DNA of 64,000 nt from Chloroflexota bacterium (GCA_005887685.1 VBHJ01000007.1:1-64000); one strand, 5' to 3'; counted from the first letter of the stretch, positions 26,041-36,899 are shown. A program made the numbers and translations. Notes: generated by a model not told the origin, from the sequence alone.

Positions 26041-27320
26041 CCGAACCTATCGCTGTCAGGAGACGCTCGTTGATGACCCGGCTCCATCTTCGCGAGCGGA
26101 TCCGCGATCGCGACCAGGCCATCTACGGCATCCTCATCCTCGGCGCGCTGGTCTTCCCCATGGTCACCTTGTTCATCACCGGCGGGAGTTCCGCGTATAT
26201 CTCGCAGGCCTCGCACGCAGGGACCTGGGTCCTGCTCGCGATCGGCCTCAACGTGGTGGTCGGGTTTGCGGGGCTGCTCGATCTCGGTTACGCGGCGTTC
26301 TTCGCCATCGGGGCCTATACGTATGCGATGTTCGCGTCGTCACAGCTGGGCTCATCGCCGCTCCACCACAACTACCACTTCCCGTTCTGGATGATGCTGA
26401 TCTTGGGGATGATCGTCGCCGCCGGGTTCGGCGCGCTGCTTGGATTCCCCACCCTCCGCCTGCGCGGCGACTACCTCGCCATCGTCACCCTGGGGTTCGG
26501 CGAGATCGTGCCCAATCTTGTCTACAACCTGCCGGATTGGACCAGCGGCATCAACGGGATCGGTGGCATCGACAAACCGTGGTTCCCGGCCTGGATCACC
26601 GGGCCGTGGGCCGGCGCGAACAGTATCTCGGTGATCCATGACTCGGTTTGCCGCAACCCGATTGCCCAGACGCAATTCATACCCTGCTTCAGCTTCGGCT
26701 TCGATCCGATCGCTTATTACGTGCTGATCGTCATCCTCATCTTCGGCGCCGTGATCCTGGTCACCAACCTCTACCGCTCACGGTTGGGCCGGGCGTGGAT
26801 GGCGATTCGCGAAGACGAGGTCGCCGCCGCCGCGATGGGCATCAACACCGTCACGACCAAGCTCCTGGCGTTCGCGATTGGAGCTTCGTTCAGCGGCTTC
26901 GCCGGCGCCTACTACGGGGCGAGCTTCGGTCTCGTGAGCCCTGACGACTTTCTGTTCGTGGTGTCCATCACGGTGCTTGTGATGGTCGTGCTGGGCGGGA
27001 TGGGCAACATCACGGGAGTCATCATCGGCGCCCTCGTCATCTATTTCGTCCTCAACACGTTGCTGCCTTCGCTGGCGTCCAACGCCGAGTCTCTGGCCAA
27101 TACCGTTGGCCTGGGCTCGCTCAACGCACAGAATGGGGACTGGCCAGGCCTGTACGCCGAGGTGCAGCGAATGCAGTTTCTGATCTTCGGGCTGATCCTC
27201 GTCCTGATCATGCTCCTGCGCCCGCAGGGCCTGTTCCCGAGCCGTGTCCGCGAGCAGGAGCTCAAGCACGCAGCCGTGCAGGAAGAAGGATCTGCGGTCG
27301 AGGAGGGGGTGCGAGTCTGA
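26037..27320 (+). CDS. livM: Branched-chain amino-acid ABC transporter permease LivM
   Basis: 427 residues with about ten membrane segments. Family motifs are GLNVVVGFAGLLDLGYAAFFAIGAY, RLRGDYLAIVTLGFGEI, AIREDEVAAAAMGIN (ATPase-coupling helix) and LGGMGNITGVIIGALV. The C-terminal tail after FPSRVREQEL is charged and cytoplasmic. Its TGA stop is embedded in the CTGA junction that begins livG. Confidence 0.95.
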   Translation: MTEPIAVRRRSLMTRLHLRERIRDRDQAIYGILILGALVFPMVTLFITGGSSAYISQASHAGTWVLLAIGLNVVVGFAGLLDLGYAAFFAIGAYTYAMFASSQLGSSPLHHNYHFPFWMMLILGMIVAAGFGALLGFPTLRLRGDYLAIVTLGFGEIVPNLVYNLPDWTSGINGIGGIDKPWFPAWITGPWAGANSISVIHDSVCRNPIAQTQFIPCFSFGFDPIAYYVLIVILIFGAVILVTNLYRSRLGRAWMAIREDEVAAAAMGINTVTTKLLAFAIGASFSGFAGAYYGASFGLVSPDDFLFVVSITVLVMVVLGGMGNITGVIIGALVIYFVLNTLLPSLASNAESLANTVGLGSLNAQNGDWPGLYAEVQRMQFLIFGLILVLIMLLRPQGLFPSRVREQELKHAAVQEEGSAVEEGVRV

Positions 27321-28090
27321 GCACCACCGAGAACATCCTCGAGCTCACGAACCTCACCAAGCGCTTTGGCGGGCTGGTCGCGGTCGACAACGTGAGCCTG
27401 CACATCAAGCGCGGCGAGGTGTTCGCCCTGATCGGCCCCAACGGGGCCGGCAAGACCACGTTGTTCAACAACGTTACGGGACTCTTCCAGCCGACAGCAG
27501 GTCGTGTAGTTTTCGACGGTCGCGACATCACCGGCTCGAAGCCTCACCAGGTGGCGCGGTTGGGCATCGCGCGAACATTCCAGAACATCCGACTCTTCGA
27601 CTTCATGACGTGCCTCGACAACGTGCGCGTCGGGCGTCATGTGCGCATGCACGCCACGCTTTGGGACTCGTTATTCAAGCTGCCACGGGAGCGGCGCGAG
27701 GAAGAGAAGACCACGGAGGAGGCGATGGACCTGCTTCGCTTCGTCGGCATCGCCAAGCATGCAAACCAGTACGCGCGCAACCTTCCCTACGGTCAGCAGC
27801 GCCGGCTGGAGATCGCCCGGGCCCTGGCGACCGACCCCAAGCTCCTCCTGCTGGACGAGCCCGCGGCCGGCTTCACGCCTCAGGAGAAGGTCGAGCTGAT
27901 GCAGCTGGTCAAGAAGATCCTGACGCGAGGGATCACGGTCTTCCTGATCGAGCACGACATGAAGGTGGTCATGGGCATCTCCGAGCGCATCGTGGTGCTC
28001 GACCACGGCGAGAAGATCGCCGAGGGGTCGCCGGATGAGGTCCGCAAGGACTCCAAGGTCATCGAAGCCTACCTGGGCAAGTCGGCCTAG
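27317..28090 (+). CDS. livG: Branched-chain amino-acid ABC transporter ATPase LivG, apparent CUG start
   Basis: ATP-binding subunit. The track begins at GTG 27392, which would remove the first beta strands. In frame upstream lies STTENILELTNLTKRFGGL, exactly the expected LivG N-terminus, with no ATG, GTG or TTG. The only plausible start is CTG 27317, overlapping the livM stop as CTGA, with GGAGGGGG about seven bases upstream. This gives 257 residues, the usual length. Walker A is GPNGAGKTT, signature is LPYGQQRR, and Walker B is LLLLDEPAAGF. Confidence 0.9.
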   Translation: MSTTENILELTNLTKRFGGLVAVDNVSLHIKRGEVFALIGPNGAGKTTLFNNVTGLFQPTAGRVVFDGRDITGSKPHQVARLGIARTFQNIRLFDFMTCLDNVRVGRHVRMHATLWDSLFKLPRERREEEKTTEEAMDLLRFVGIAKHANQYARNLPYGQQRRLEIARALATDPKLLLLDEPAAGFTPQEKVELMQLVKKILTRGITVFLIEHDMKVVMGISERIVVLDHGEKIAEGSPDEVRKDSKVIEAYLGKSA

Positions 28091-28115
28091 CGGGATTGCG
28101 GAGGGACAGCGGCTT

Positions 28116-28240
28116 GAGATTCGGTGCACAGACGGGCCAGATGCTAGGCGCCGCCGAGCACCGGAGCGCGCGCATCGGAATGCGTAAGCGAGGAGCGGAG
28201 ACGGCAACGACGCAGATGGCCCGTATGGGCGCCGAAGATC
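28116..28240 (+). repeat. Dispersed ~125-bp structured element, copy 1
   Basis: Lies between livG and livF. It aligns by eye with 36743-36869 at about 88% identity with one 2-base gap. Ends are inverted: TTCGG...ACGGGCCA near the left end pairs with TGGCCCGT...CCGAA near the right end, with a conserved tandem G-A mismatch inside. An inner hairpin CGCAT-CGGA-ATGCG is also shared. No ORF is conserved. It may be a structured RNA or a small hairpin mobile element. Confidence 0.75.
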
Positions 28241-28268
28241 TGCCGATGGGCCCTCCGCGAGCCCGCTG

Positions 28269-28979
28269 ATGGCGCTACTCGAGCTCGAATCGGTCAATGC
28301 GTTCTACGGACGAATCCAGGCGCTTCGCGGGATGTCGATCAGGGTCGAGAAAGGCGAGGTTGTTGCCCTCATCGGCTCGAACGGCGCGGGCAAGACGACG
28401 ACCCTGCGCACCATCTCGGGCCTCATGCATCCTCAATCGGGCTCCATCCGTTTCGACGGCCGTGACATAACCCGGACCGGACCGTCGAACATCGTCGAGC
28501 TGGGAATCTGCCAATCGCCCGAGGGCCGGCGGCTCTTCCCGCGCATGACTGTCGTCGACAACCTGTTCATGGGCGCCTACACGCGCAATGACAAGCCGGG
28601 CATTGCCTCTGACCTCGAACGCGTCTTCACGCTCTTCCCGCGGCTGAAGGAACGCCGGACGCAGATCGCGGGCACGCTGTCCGGCGGCGAGCAGCAGATG
28701 CTTGCGATGGGCCGGGCGCTGATGGCGCGGCCGAAGCTGATGATGCTGGACGAGCCGTCGCTGGGCCTGGCGCCGATCCTGATCGAGACCATCTTCAGCA
28801 TCGTGCGCGAGATCAACGCGCAGGGAACGACCGTCCTACTCGTGGAGCAAAACGCGAACAAGGCGCTGGAGGTCTCGAACCGCGGTTACGTGCTGGAGAC
28901 GGGCGTTGTCGTGCAGGAGGGATCGGGCAAGGAGCTGCTCGCGTCTGAGGGAGTGCAGAAGGCCTACCTCGGGATGTAG
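28269..28979 (+). CDS. livF: Branched-chain amino-acid ABC transporter ATPase LivF
   Basis: Second ATPase of the transporter, 236 residues from ATG 28269. Walker A GSNGAGKTT, signature LSGGEQQM, Walker B LMMLDEPSLGLAP. The gap to livG (178 bases) is unusual for this operon type and is filled by the structured repeat. Forms a heterodimer with LivG on the LivHM permease. Confidence 0.96.
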   Translation: MALLELESVNAFYGRIQALRGMSIRVEKGEVVALIGSNGAGKTTTLRTISGLMHPQSGSIRFDGRDITRTGPSNIVELGICQSPEGRRLFPRMTVVDNLFMGAYTRNDKPGIASDLERVFTLFPRLKERRTQIAGTLSGGEQQMLAMGRALMARPKLMMLDEPSLGLAPILIETIFSIVREINAQGTTVLLVEQNANKALEVSNRGYVLETGVVVQEGSGKELLASEGVQKAYLGM

Positions 28980-28984
28980 TTGGG

Positions 28985-29809
28985 CTAACGATTCGGCTGG
29001 TAGCTCACCACAAACATGTAGACCAGGACAATCGCGAAGGCGCCGTACTCGAGCACGACGTTTCTGGTGAAGCTGTCCTCGACCGTGTGCCGGACCAGGC
29101 CCCGGTTGATGTACCAGGCGATGAGCAGCATCGCCGCGAACCAACCTTCGGCCACGTAGAGATAGAGGAACAACGCCGTGATCGCCCAGGCAAGAAAAGT
29201 GACGACCTGCCCAACGAAGATCGCGAAGATGAACGCCCGTCGCGGTGCGAGCGCCACGCCGTTGATGCGGAAGCTGCGATACGACGCGAAGAACGTGATG
29301 GTGAAGATCCACAACAGCCTGAGGATCGGATTGAACGGAAGGGTGACCACCACCAGGTAAGCGCCCGACAGGACAAGGATCAGGATCGCTTCCTGGAGGA
29401 TCAGGTGGCCGCGCTTCTCCGCCTCGCGCAGCCTCAGGTAATCAAGGCGCGCCGCGATGATGAAACCCGTACCGAAGACCACGGTCAGGGCGAGGTACTT
29501 CCAAAGCTCGGGCACCAGGAGCGAAAGGCCCGCCAGCGTGATTGCGCCGAGCGCGACCGGGATGTAGTGCTCGATGCGCGGCAACTCTTCGGTTCCCCGC
29601 AGGTAGCCGAGAAGCGCCGGCGCCGCGAGGACCACCAGGCCGAGCGCAAGCGCCCAGACCTGGCCTGGCCCCAGGAGCTCCGACTTGAATCCAAGCGCGA
29701 TCGCCATGAGGATGACGGCGGCGAAGATCAGGAAGCTTCGATCTCGTTCGGCGCGTGCCGCGGAAGCCGCGGGCACGACCTTCTCCGCCAGGACTGGAGG
29801 CAGCTTCAT
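28985..29809 (-). CDS. Hypothetical multi-pass membrane protein
   Basis: 274 residues with about eight hydrophobic helices after a short charged N-terminus. I do not recognise the family. Features: RIEHYIPVALGAITLAGL, the loop DYLRLREAEKRGHLILQEA, and a C-terminus that ends right at the membrane (FVVSYQPNR). It converges on livF and follows the cupin gene, from which it is separated by a palindromic repeat; it has its own -10 box. Confidence 0.7.
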   Translation of the reverse strand: MKLPPVLAEKVVPAASAARAERDRSFLIFAAVILMAIALGFKSELLGPGQVWALALGLVVLAAPALLGYLRGTEELPRIEHYIPVALGAITLAGLSLLVPELWKYLALTVVFGTGFIIAARLDYLRLREAEKRGHLILQEAILILVLSGAYLVVVTLPFNPILRLLWIFTITFFASYRSFRINGVALAPRRAFIFAIFVGQVVTFLAWAITALFLYLYVAEGWFAAMLLIAWYINRGLVRHTVEDSFTRNVVLEYGAFAIVLVYMFVVSYQPNR

Positions 29810-29821
29810 AGTGGCTCGGGA

Positions 29822-29827
29822 ATTCTA
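29822..29827 (-). promoter_or_regulatory. -10 box of the 28985-29809 gene
   Basis: TAGAAT, five of six matches to consensus, 12 bases before the ATG. Leaves at most a five-base leader if initiation is at the usual distance. Confidence 0.4.
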
Positions 29828-29847
29828 AACGCGACCGTACCTGTCTT

Positions 29848-29886
29848 CTTCCCCATTTATGGGGAAGTACCCGGCCGTGCCGGGGG
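29848..29886. repeat. Bipartite palindromic repeat, copy A
   Basis: CTTCCCCAT-TT-ATGGGGAAG is a perfect 9-bp palindrome, followed by a second stem CCCGGC-CGT-GCCGGG and GGATGGGG. The same plan occurs at 30258 and 52782 and in part at 42541. The cupin gene ends inside it: its codons read T-S-P and then TAA made from the palindrome centre. Confidence 0.75.
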
Positions 29887-30270
29887 ATGGGGCACGCGGC
29901 CATATCGATCTTCGAGTCGCACAACGTCGTCAATCTCCGGTGTGGACACCTCGAAGATGTCCGTGTCTTCGACCGCCGTGAGGCGGTGCCGCGTTCCCGG
30001 CGTGATGTGCAGCGTGTCCCCCACCTTCATGCGTCGCGTGGCAAGAGAGCCGTCGGGCCCGCCGATCTCCATGTCGACGCTGCCCTTGATCACGTACTGG
30101 TACTCGTCCTTGCGCTCGTGGTACTGGAGCGAAAGCGCCTCTCCTTGCTTGATGTGGAGGATCTTGCCCGCGTAGCGGTCGGTGATCGCCCAGCGGAGCT
30201 CGTAGCCCCAGGGTTTCTCGACCTTGTTGCTCTCAACGCGCCCGAACTCAGGTTTGTCCTCCCCATTCAT
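29857..30270 (-). CDS. Cupin, mannose-6-phosphate-isomerase C-terminal type
   Basis: 137 residues. The beta-barrel core runs from KPWGYELRW through LHIKQGEALSLQYHERKDE to GDTLHITPGTRHRLTA, matching the small sugar-phosphate cupins related to the C-terminal half of GMP/PMI enzymes; metal ligands would be His and Glu in QYHERKDE and the later His of TRHRL. Both its start codon and its stop codon lie in copies of the palindromic repeat. Overlaps the upstream phosphohexomutase as ATGA, fitting a mannose-sugar role. Confidence 0.85.
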   Translation of the reverse strand: MNGEDKPEFGRVESNKVEKPWGYELRWAITDRYAGKILHIKQGEALSLQYHERKDEYQYVIKGSVDMEIGGPDGSLATRRMKVGDTLHITPGTRHRLTAVEDTDIFEVSTPEIDDVVRLEDRYGRVPHPPARPGTSP

Positions 30271-30302
30271 GGGGAGGTGGAGCGAAGCGCCGCAGGGGCT
30301 GA
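30258..30302. repeat. Bipartite palindromic repeat, copy B
   Basis: CCTCCCCAT-TC-ATGGGGAGG is a perfect palindrome, followed by GTGG and a degenerate second arm. On the minus strand its centre reads CCATGAATGG: TGA is the stop of the phosphohexomutase (its last residues S-T-S-P are repeat-encoded) and ATG is the start of the cupin. Confidence 0.75.
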
Positions 30303-31727
30303 TGCATGCCCAATCCCAACGATGTCTTCGAGCGCGCTCAGTCGAGCCTCCACTCCCTCGCTGTCCGCGGCTTCTGAGTAGATCCGGATCAGCGGTTCGG
30401 TACCGCTGGCCCGCAGCAGCACCCAGCTCCCGTCGGCCAGGTAAAACTTGAACCCGTCGTCCGAGCGGACTCGCTGCACCGCCACGCCCGCGACCTCCTG
30501 CGGCTCGTTCTTCTCCAACGTGTCGAGGATTCGCTTGCGGTCGGCGTCGTACGACTCGCGCTGGAGGTGGATGTCGTGCCGCGCATACGCGTGCGGCCCG
30601 ACGCGCTGCTCGAGGGCGGCGAGGATCTGGGAGATCGTCATCCCCGATTTCACCATCATGTCGGCAAAAAGCAACCCCACCAGGACGCCGTCGCGCTCCG
30701 GGATGTGGCCGCGCACCGCGTACCCGCCGGACTCCTCACCGCCGAGCAGGGCGTTCGTCTCCATCATCTTCGGCGCGATGTTCTTGAAGCCGACAGGCAC
30801 CTCGTACACCCGCTCCCCGAACTCAGCGCCGAGCTTGTCCACCATCGCCGTCATGTTCACGGTCTTGACCACCGGGCCGCGCAGACCTCGCGCTTCGAAG
30901 AGGTAGAGCATCAGCAAGGCGAAGACCTGCAGCTGATTGATGAACCGACCGGTCTCGTCGATGATGCCCACACGGTCCGCGTCACCGTCCGTGCAGACGC
31001 ACAGATCCTGGCCGCCGACCTTCATGAACGAGATGGTCGAGTCGATGTTGGGCGGGATCGGCTCTGGGTTGATGCCGCCGAACAGTGGGTTGCGCTGGTT
31101 GTGCAGCTCCGTCACCGTTGTTCGACCGCCGCCGATCAGCTCGGAGATGTAGCCATAGCCTGACCCATACATGCACTCGTGGACGATGCGCAGACCTGCG
31201 GCCTTGATCGCGTCCACATCGACCATCCGGGCAATCTGCGCGTAGTACGGCTGCCGAGGGTCGTAAGACGACACGAGGCCGTGCGCCACGCTGTGCTCGG
31301 GAGCCGGCACATCATCGAGGCCGGCGATGTTGCGCTCCAGCTCGGCGATCACCTCCGAGGGCACCGCGCTACCGGTTTCGGTCTTGTACTTGTAGCCGTT
31401 GAACAGATACGGGTTGTGGCTCGCGGTGATCACCGCCGCCCCTGTCGCCTTGCGGTCGATCACCGTCCACGACGCGACCTGTGTAGGCGACGGCCGGTCG
31501 AAGACGAGCGTCTTGATGCCGTTGCTCGCGAAGACGTCCGACACCGCGGCCGCGAAGTCCTCGGATGCAAACCTGCAGTCGTAGCCGACGATCGCCAGCG
31601 GGTCGTTCGAGCGTGACTTCATGTACTCGGCGGTGGCCTGCGCGACACGGCGTACGTTGCCGAACGTGAAATCGTCGGCGATGATGCCACGCCAGCCGTC
31701 CGTGCCGAACTTGATCGGGGTGGGCAT
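30267..31727 (-). CDS. Phosphoglucomutase / phosphomannomutase
   Basis: Interconverts hexose 1- and 6-phosphates. 486 residues from ATG 31727; the track start is extension. Alpha-D-phosphohexomutase motifs in order: catalytic serine loop TASHNPYLFNGYK, metal loop CTDGDADRVG, sugar loop GGEESGGYAVRGH, and phosphate loop LRASGTEPLIR. It follows the guanylyltransferase gene by four bases and supplies its substrate; glucose versus mannose preference cannot be read from sequence. Confidence 0.92.
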   Translation of the reverse strand: MPTPIKFGTDGWRGIIADDFTFGNVRRVAQATAEYMKSRSNDPLAIVGYDCRFASEDFAAAVSDVFASNGIKTLVFDRPSPTQVASWTVIDRKATGAAVITASHNPYLFNGYKYKTETGSAVPSEVIAELERNIAGLDDVPAPEHSVAHGLVSSYDPRQPYYAQIARMVDVDAIKAAGLRIVHECMYGSGYGYISELIGGGRTTVTELHNQRNPLFGGINPEPIPPNIDSTISFMKVGGQDLCVCTDGDADRVGIIDETGRFINQLQVFALLMLYLFEARGLRGPVVKTVNMTAMVDKLGAEFGERVYEVPVGFKNIAPKMMETNALLGGEESGGYAVRGHIPERDGVLVGLLFADMMVKSGMTISQILAALEQRVGPHAYARHDIHLQRESYDADRKRILDTLEKNEPQEVAGVAVQRVRSDDGFKFYLADGSWVLLRASGTEPLIRIYSEAADSEGVEARLSALEDIVGIGHASAPAALRSTSP

Positions 31728-31731
31728 TGGC

Positions 31732-32799
31732 CTAAAGGTAACGGGTCTTGCGGGCCCGCTTGAGCGCGTCCACCACCTTGCGCACGTCCTGCGCACGCGA
31801 CCGCGGAACCACGAGCAATGCGTCTTCGGTGTCGACGATGATCATGTCCTCGAGACCGATCCCCGCGACAAGTCGCCGATCGCCAAAGACCAGTGTCCCC
31901 GTCGTGTCCACCAGGATCGCTTCACCATCGACTGAGTTGCCCCGAGCGTCCGCGTGCACGCGGTCGCCGAGCTCGGCCCAGTTGCCGATGTCGGCCCAGT
32001 CGAAAGTCGCTGGCACGAGTCGCAGACGGTCGGTCTTCTCCATCACGCTGCGGTCCACGACCTCGACCGGCAATCGCCGGTAGGCCTGCGCGGCCGTCGC
32101 CTCATCACCGGCGAGGCGCGCGGCCACGACTTTCCGCAATCCCGCGAGATGTCGTGGCGCGTGGCGCCCGAGCTCTTCGAGGAACGTCTCCAGCCTCCAC
32201 GAAAACCACGCCAGGTTCCAGTAGTAGCCGCCTTGGCGCACGAACCGCCGCGCGCTGGCGGCGTTGGGCTTTTCCACAAAGCGGCGTACGCGCAGCGTCC
32301 CCCCCGAGGCCCGTCCCGGCGCGTGTATGTAGCCAAGCCCGGTGGAGGGAAACTTGGGCTTGAGCCCGACGGTCACGAGGTTGTCTGTAGTCCGAGCCGC
32401 GTTCACTGCCACGCGGACTGCCCTGGACACCTCAGCGCTCCCGCGCACCACGTGGTCCGCGGGAAGGGCGAGCATGACCGCGCCCGGAGCGCGCTCGCTT
32501 AGCGTCAGCGTTGCGAGGCCATAAGCGTTGGTGGTTCCCCGAGCCGATGGCTCCAGGATGAGGTGCTCCGAGTCAACCTCCGGCAGGACGGCGGCGATGA
32601 TGTCCCTCTGCCTCGTCTCGGTGAGCACAAAGACCTCATCGGCCACGGCCTTCGCGCGGTCGTAGGTCGAGCGCAGCAGCGGGCGGCCGCGTTCGCCCAG
32701 CGGTAGGACGTGCTTGGGTGTGGAGCTGCGCGAGCGCGGCCAGAGACGAGTGCCGGCGCCGCCGGCCGGGATGACCGCCACCGTCCGTTCGGCCGTCAC
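31732..32799 (-). CDS. manC: Mannose-1-phosphate guanylyltransferase
   Basis: Makes GDP-mannose. 355 residues from GTG 32799, which overlaps the metK stop as GTGA. The nucleotidyltransferase loop is [23 protein letters not shown] holds the metal Asp and FVEKPN the sugar-phosphate-binding region; FDWADIGNW is also typical. No fused isomerase domain, but the separate cupin two genes later could supply the missing part. Confidence 0.92.
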   Translation of the reverse strand: MTAERTVAVIPAGGAGTRLWPRSRSSTPKHVLPLGERGRPLLRSTYDRAKAVADEVFVLTETRQRDIIAAVLPEVDSEHLILEPSARGTTNAYGLATLTLSERAPGAVMLALPADHVVRGSAEVSRAVRVAVNAARTTDNLVTVGLKPKFPSTGLGYIHAPGRASGGTLRVRRFVEKPNAASARRFVRQGGYYWNLAWFSWRLETFLEELGRHAPRHLAGLRKVVAARLAGDEATAAQAYRRLPVEVVDRSVMEKTDRLRLVPATFDWADIGNWAELGDRVHADARGNSVDGEAILVDTTGTLVFGDRRLVAGIGLEDMIIVDTEDALLVVPRSRAQDVRKVVDALKRARKTRYL

Positions 32800-33938
32800 C
32801 TGACCTCTTCCGCGAGCTCCTTGGCCCGAGTTGTCGACTCCCACGGTGCATCGATGTCGGTGCGGCCGAAGTGGCCGTAGGCAGCGGTCTGGCGGAAAAG
32901 CGGTCGCCGAAGGTTGAGCTCCTTGATGATGCCGAGCGGGCTGAGGTCGAAGAGCCGGTTCACCGCGGCGCCGATCGCGGCCTCGGGCGCCTTGCCCGTG
33001 CCGAACGTGTCGATGCGAACCGCCACCGGTTTCACGACCCCGATCGCGTAGGACAGCTGCACCTCGCACTTCGCGGCCAATCCCGACGCGACGATGTTCT
33101 TGGCCACGTATCTCGCGCCGTACGCCCCGGCGCGATCGACCTTCGTCGGATCCTTGCCCGAGAAGCACCCGCCGCCATGTCGCGCGTATCCGCCGTACGT
33201 GTCGACCATGATCTTTCGGCCGGTCAGGCCGGCGTCGGCAACGGGTCCCCCGATGACGAACCGCCCGGTTGGGTTGATGAAAGATCGAACCGAGCCGTTG
33301 CGGAGATCAGGCGGGATCACCGCGTCGATGACGTGCTCCGCGATGTCAGACCGCAGCTGGTCCGCACCGATCTCGTCGTGGTGCTGAGTCGAAAGCACCA
33401 CGTTGTCGACGCCGTCCGGCTTGCCGTCGTCCCCGTAGCGGATCGTCACCTGGACCTTGCCGTCTGGCCTCAGGTAGCTGAGCGTCTTGTTGCGACGGAC
33501 CTCGGCCAGCTTGCGGGCCAGCCGGTGCGCGAGCGTTATCGGAAGGGGCATCAGCTCGGGCGTCTCATCGCACGCAAAGCCGAACATCATCCCCGAGTCG
33601 CCGGCGCCGCCCACATCTACGCCCGCGGCGATATCGGGCGATTGCTCGTCGATGCTGACCACGATGCCGCAGGTCTCGGCGTCAAAGCCGTACTTGGCGC
33701 GCGTATAGCCGACCTCTCGAACGGTCTGCCTGATGATGCGCGGGATGTCGACGTAGCAATCCGTGGTGATCTCCCCCACCACCATGACCAGGCCGGTGGT
33801 CACGATGGCCTCGCAGGCCACCCGGGCCAGCGGATCTTTGGCCAGGATCGCGTCGAGGATGGCGTCAGAGATCTGGTCGGCCAGCTTGTCGGGATGGCCT
33901 TCGGTGACTGACTCGGACGTGAACAGGGACGATGCCAT
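32796..33938 (-). CDS. metK: S-adenosylmethionine synthetase
   Basis: Makes SAM from methionine and ATP. 380 residues from ATG 33938, with a near-perfect AAGGAGG ribosome site; the track start at 34190 is wrong. Motifs: [17 protein letters not shown] at the N-terminus, [12 protein letters not shown], and the P-loop-like [19 protein letters not shown]. Stands with ahcY and apt, so the operon covers SAM synthesis and clearing of its by-product. The 95-base leader is GC-rich with hairpin potential, but I recognise no SAM riboswitch. Confidence 0.96.
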   Translation of the reverse strand: MASSLFTSESVTEGHPDKLADQISDAILDAILAKDPLARVACEAIVTTGLVMVVGEITTDCYVDIPRIIRQTVREVGYTRAKYGFDAETCGIVVSIDEQSPDIAAGVDVGGAGDSGMMFGFACDETPELMPLPITLAHRLARKLAEVRRNKTLSYLRPDGKVQVTIRYGDDGKPDGVDNVVLSTQHHDEIGADQLRSDIAEHVIDAVIPPDLRNGSVRSFINPTGRFVIGGPVADAGLTGRKIMVDTYGGYARHGGGCFSGKDPTKVDRAGAYGARYVAKNIVASGLAAKCEVQLSYAIGVVKPVAVRIDTFGTGKAPEAAIGAAVNRLFDLSPLGIIKELNLRRPLFRQTAAYGHFGRTDIDAPWESTTRAKELAEEVR

Positions 33939-34033
33939 GCGGTCCTCCTTCGAATCTCCCGCGCCGGCAAGGAGCGGCCACCGGGTGGGCCGTCCCCCAA
34001 GCGCCAGGTTCATACCTCTGGGACGCGCGAATG

Positions 34034-34912
34034 CTACCCCAGCCGGATGTAGTGGATGCCCGAGTGGCGGAACAGCTTCGAGCCGCGCTGCCGGAGCAGG
34101 TCGGCTGCGGCGGCGCGAGACGAATCCATCACAGACTCGAGATGCTCCCTCTTCATTTCCCAGCTTGCCGTGGGCGCGGTGATCGGGCACAGGACGACGA
34201 TCCGGGCCCGCTGGCGAAGGCGTTCGTAGTCGCTGAGCATCTGGTGATGCAGCGACAGCTGCAGGGTCCTCGCGATCAGCTCGGGCAGGTTGTTCGGCGT
34301 CTTCTCGTATTCGCCCCCGCCCATGAGGCTGATGGCGAGGATGTCACGCGCGCCGTCGTCCACCGCTGTGTTCATCGGGGTGTTGTCGACCACGCCGCCG
34401 TCCAGGTGCTCCCGATCGTTGATCCGGACTGAAGGAAACACTCCCGGGATGGCGGTCGAAGCGAGCAGCGCCGGCGCGAGCTCGCCCGAGCGGAACACCG
34501 CCGGCTTGCCGGCGTTCATGTCGGTCGCCACGACCGCCAGCGGGATGCGGAGCTGCTCAAAGGTCGTGACGCCGCTCAGCGCCATGGCCCGATCGATGAG
34601 GCGGCGCACGTTCTGCTGCGGCATCATGCTGAGCTGGTCGCGGCGAAGCCCCGAGACGATGATGCCGAGAGGATGGGCCTGGAAGACCGCCGCCGCCTGG
34701 CGGGAGAGCCAGACCTCGCGCAGCATCATCGTCCCGGCCAGTGAAGGGTAGGCGGCGATCGAGGCTCCGTTGAGCGCCCCGACGCTGGTGCCGACGATTC
34801 TCGCGGGCCCCTCGACCCCGGCCTCGAACAGCGCCTGCAGAACACCAACTTGCGCGGCGCCTCTCGCGCCGCCTCCGCCCAGCACCCAGGTGCGCCGAGC
34901 GGAACCAAACAT
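34034..34912 (-). CDS. Patatin-like phospholipase
   Basis: 292 residues from ATG 34912, just after the ahcY stop. Patatin fold motifs are complete: oxyanion hole [14 protein letters not shown], nucleophile elbow GTSVG, and catalytic Asp in HLDGGVVDN. Acts as a serine esterase on lipid acyl chains. No signal peptide, so probably cytosolic or membrane-associated. RssA-like in size. Its place between ahcY and metK has no obvious pathway reason. Confidence 0.9.
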   Translation of the reverse strand: MFGSARRTWVLGGGGARGAAQVGVLQALFEAGVEGPARIVGTSVGALNGASIAAYPSLAGTMMLREVWLSRQAAAVFQAHPLGIIVSGLRRDQLSMMPQQNVRRLIDRAMALSGVTTFEQLRIPLAVVATDMNAGKPAVFRSGELAPALLASTAIPGVFPSVRINDREHLDGGVVDNTPMNTAVDDGARDILAISLMGGGEYEKTPNNLPELIARTLQLSLHHQMLSDYERLRQRARIVVLCPITAPTASWEMKREHLESVMDSSRAAAADLLRQRGSKLFRHSGIHYIRLG

Positions 34913-34917
34913 TTTCG

Positions 34918-36724
<1,807 letters not shown>

Positions 36725-36742
36725 GGCCGGAGACCTCGGCGA

Positions 36743-36869
36743 GAGATTCGGTGCACAGGTGGTCCAGATGCTAGGCGCGGCCGAGCATCGGAGCGAGCGC
36801 ATCCGTTGATGCGTGAGCGAGAAGCGCAGGCTGCAACGACGCAGATGGGCCGCATGGGCGCCGAAGATC
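36743..36869 (+). repeat. Dispersed ~125-bp structured element, copy 2
   Basis: Second copy of the element at 28116, same strand of the window but opposite relative to its flanking genes. Inverted ends are kept: GTGGTCCA pairs with TGGGCCGC through two G-T wobbles, where copy 1 has ACGGGCCA with TGGCCCGT, so several paired positions changed together. The inner hairpin is CGCATC-CGTT-GATGCG here. The tandem G-A mismatch is present in both copies. Confidence 0.75.
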
Positions 36870-36899
36870 CGTCGAGGGGCTCCGGCCGGGACTTCGGGG

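Noticed and set aside
33939-34033. Possible SAM riboswitch in the metK leader
   Set aside because: The leader has GC-rich hairpins (GGCCCACC region), but the conserved cores of the SAM-I, SAM-II, SAM-IV or SAH classes could not be found by eye. An Infernal scan would settle it.
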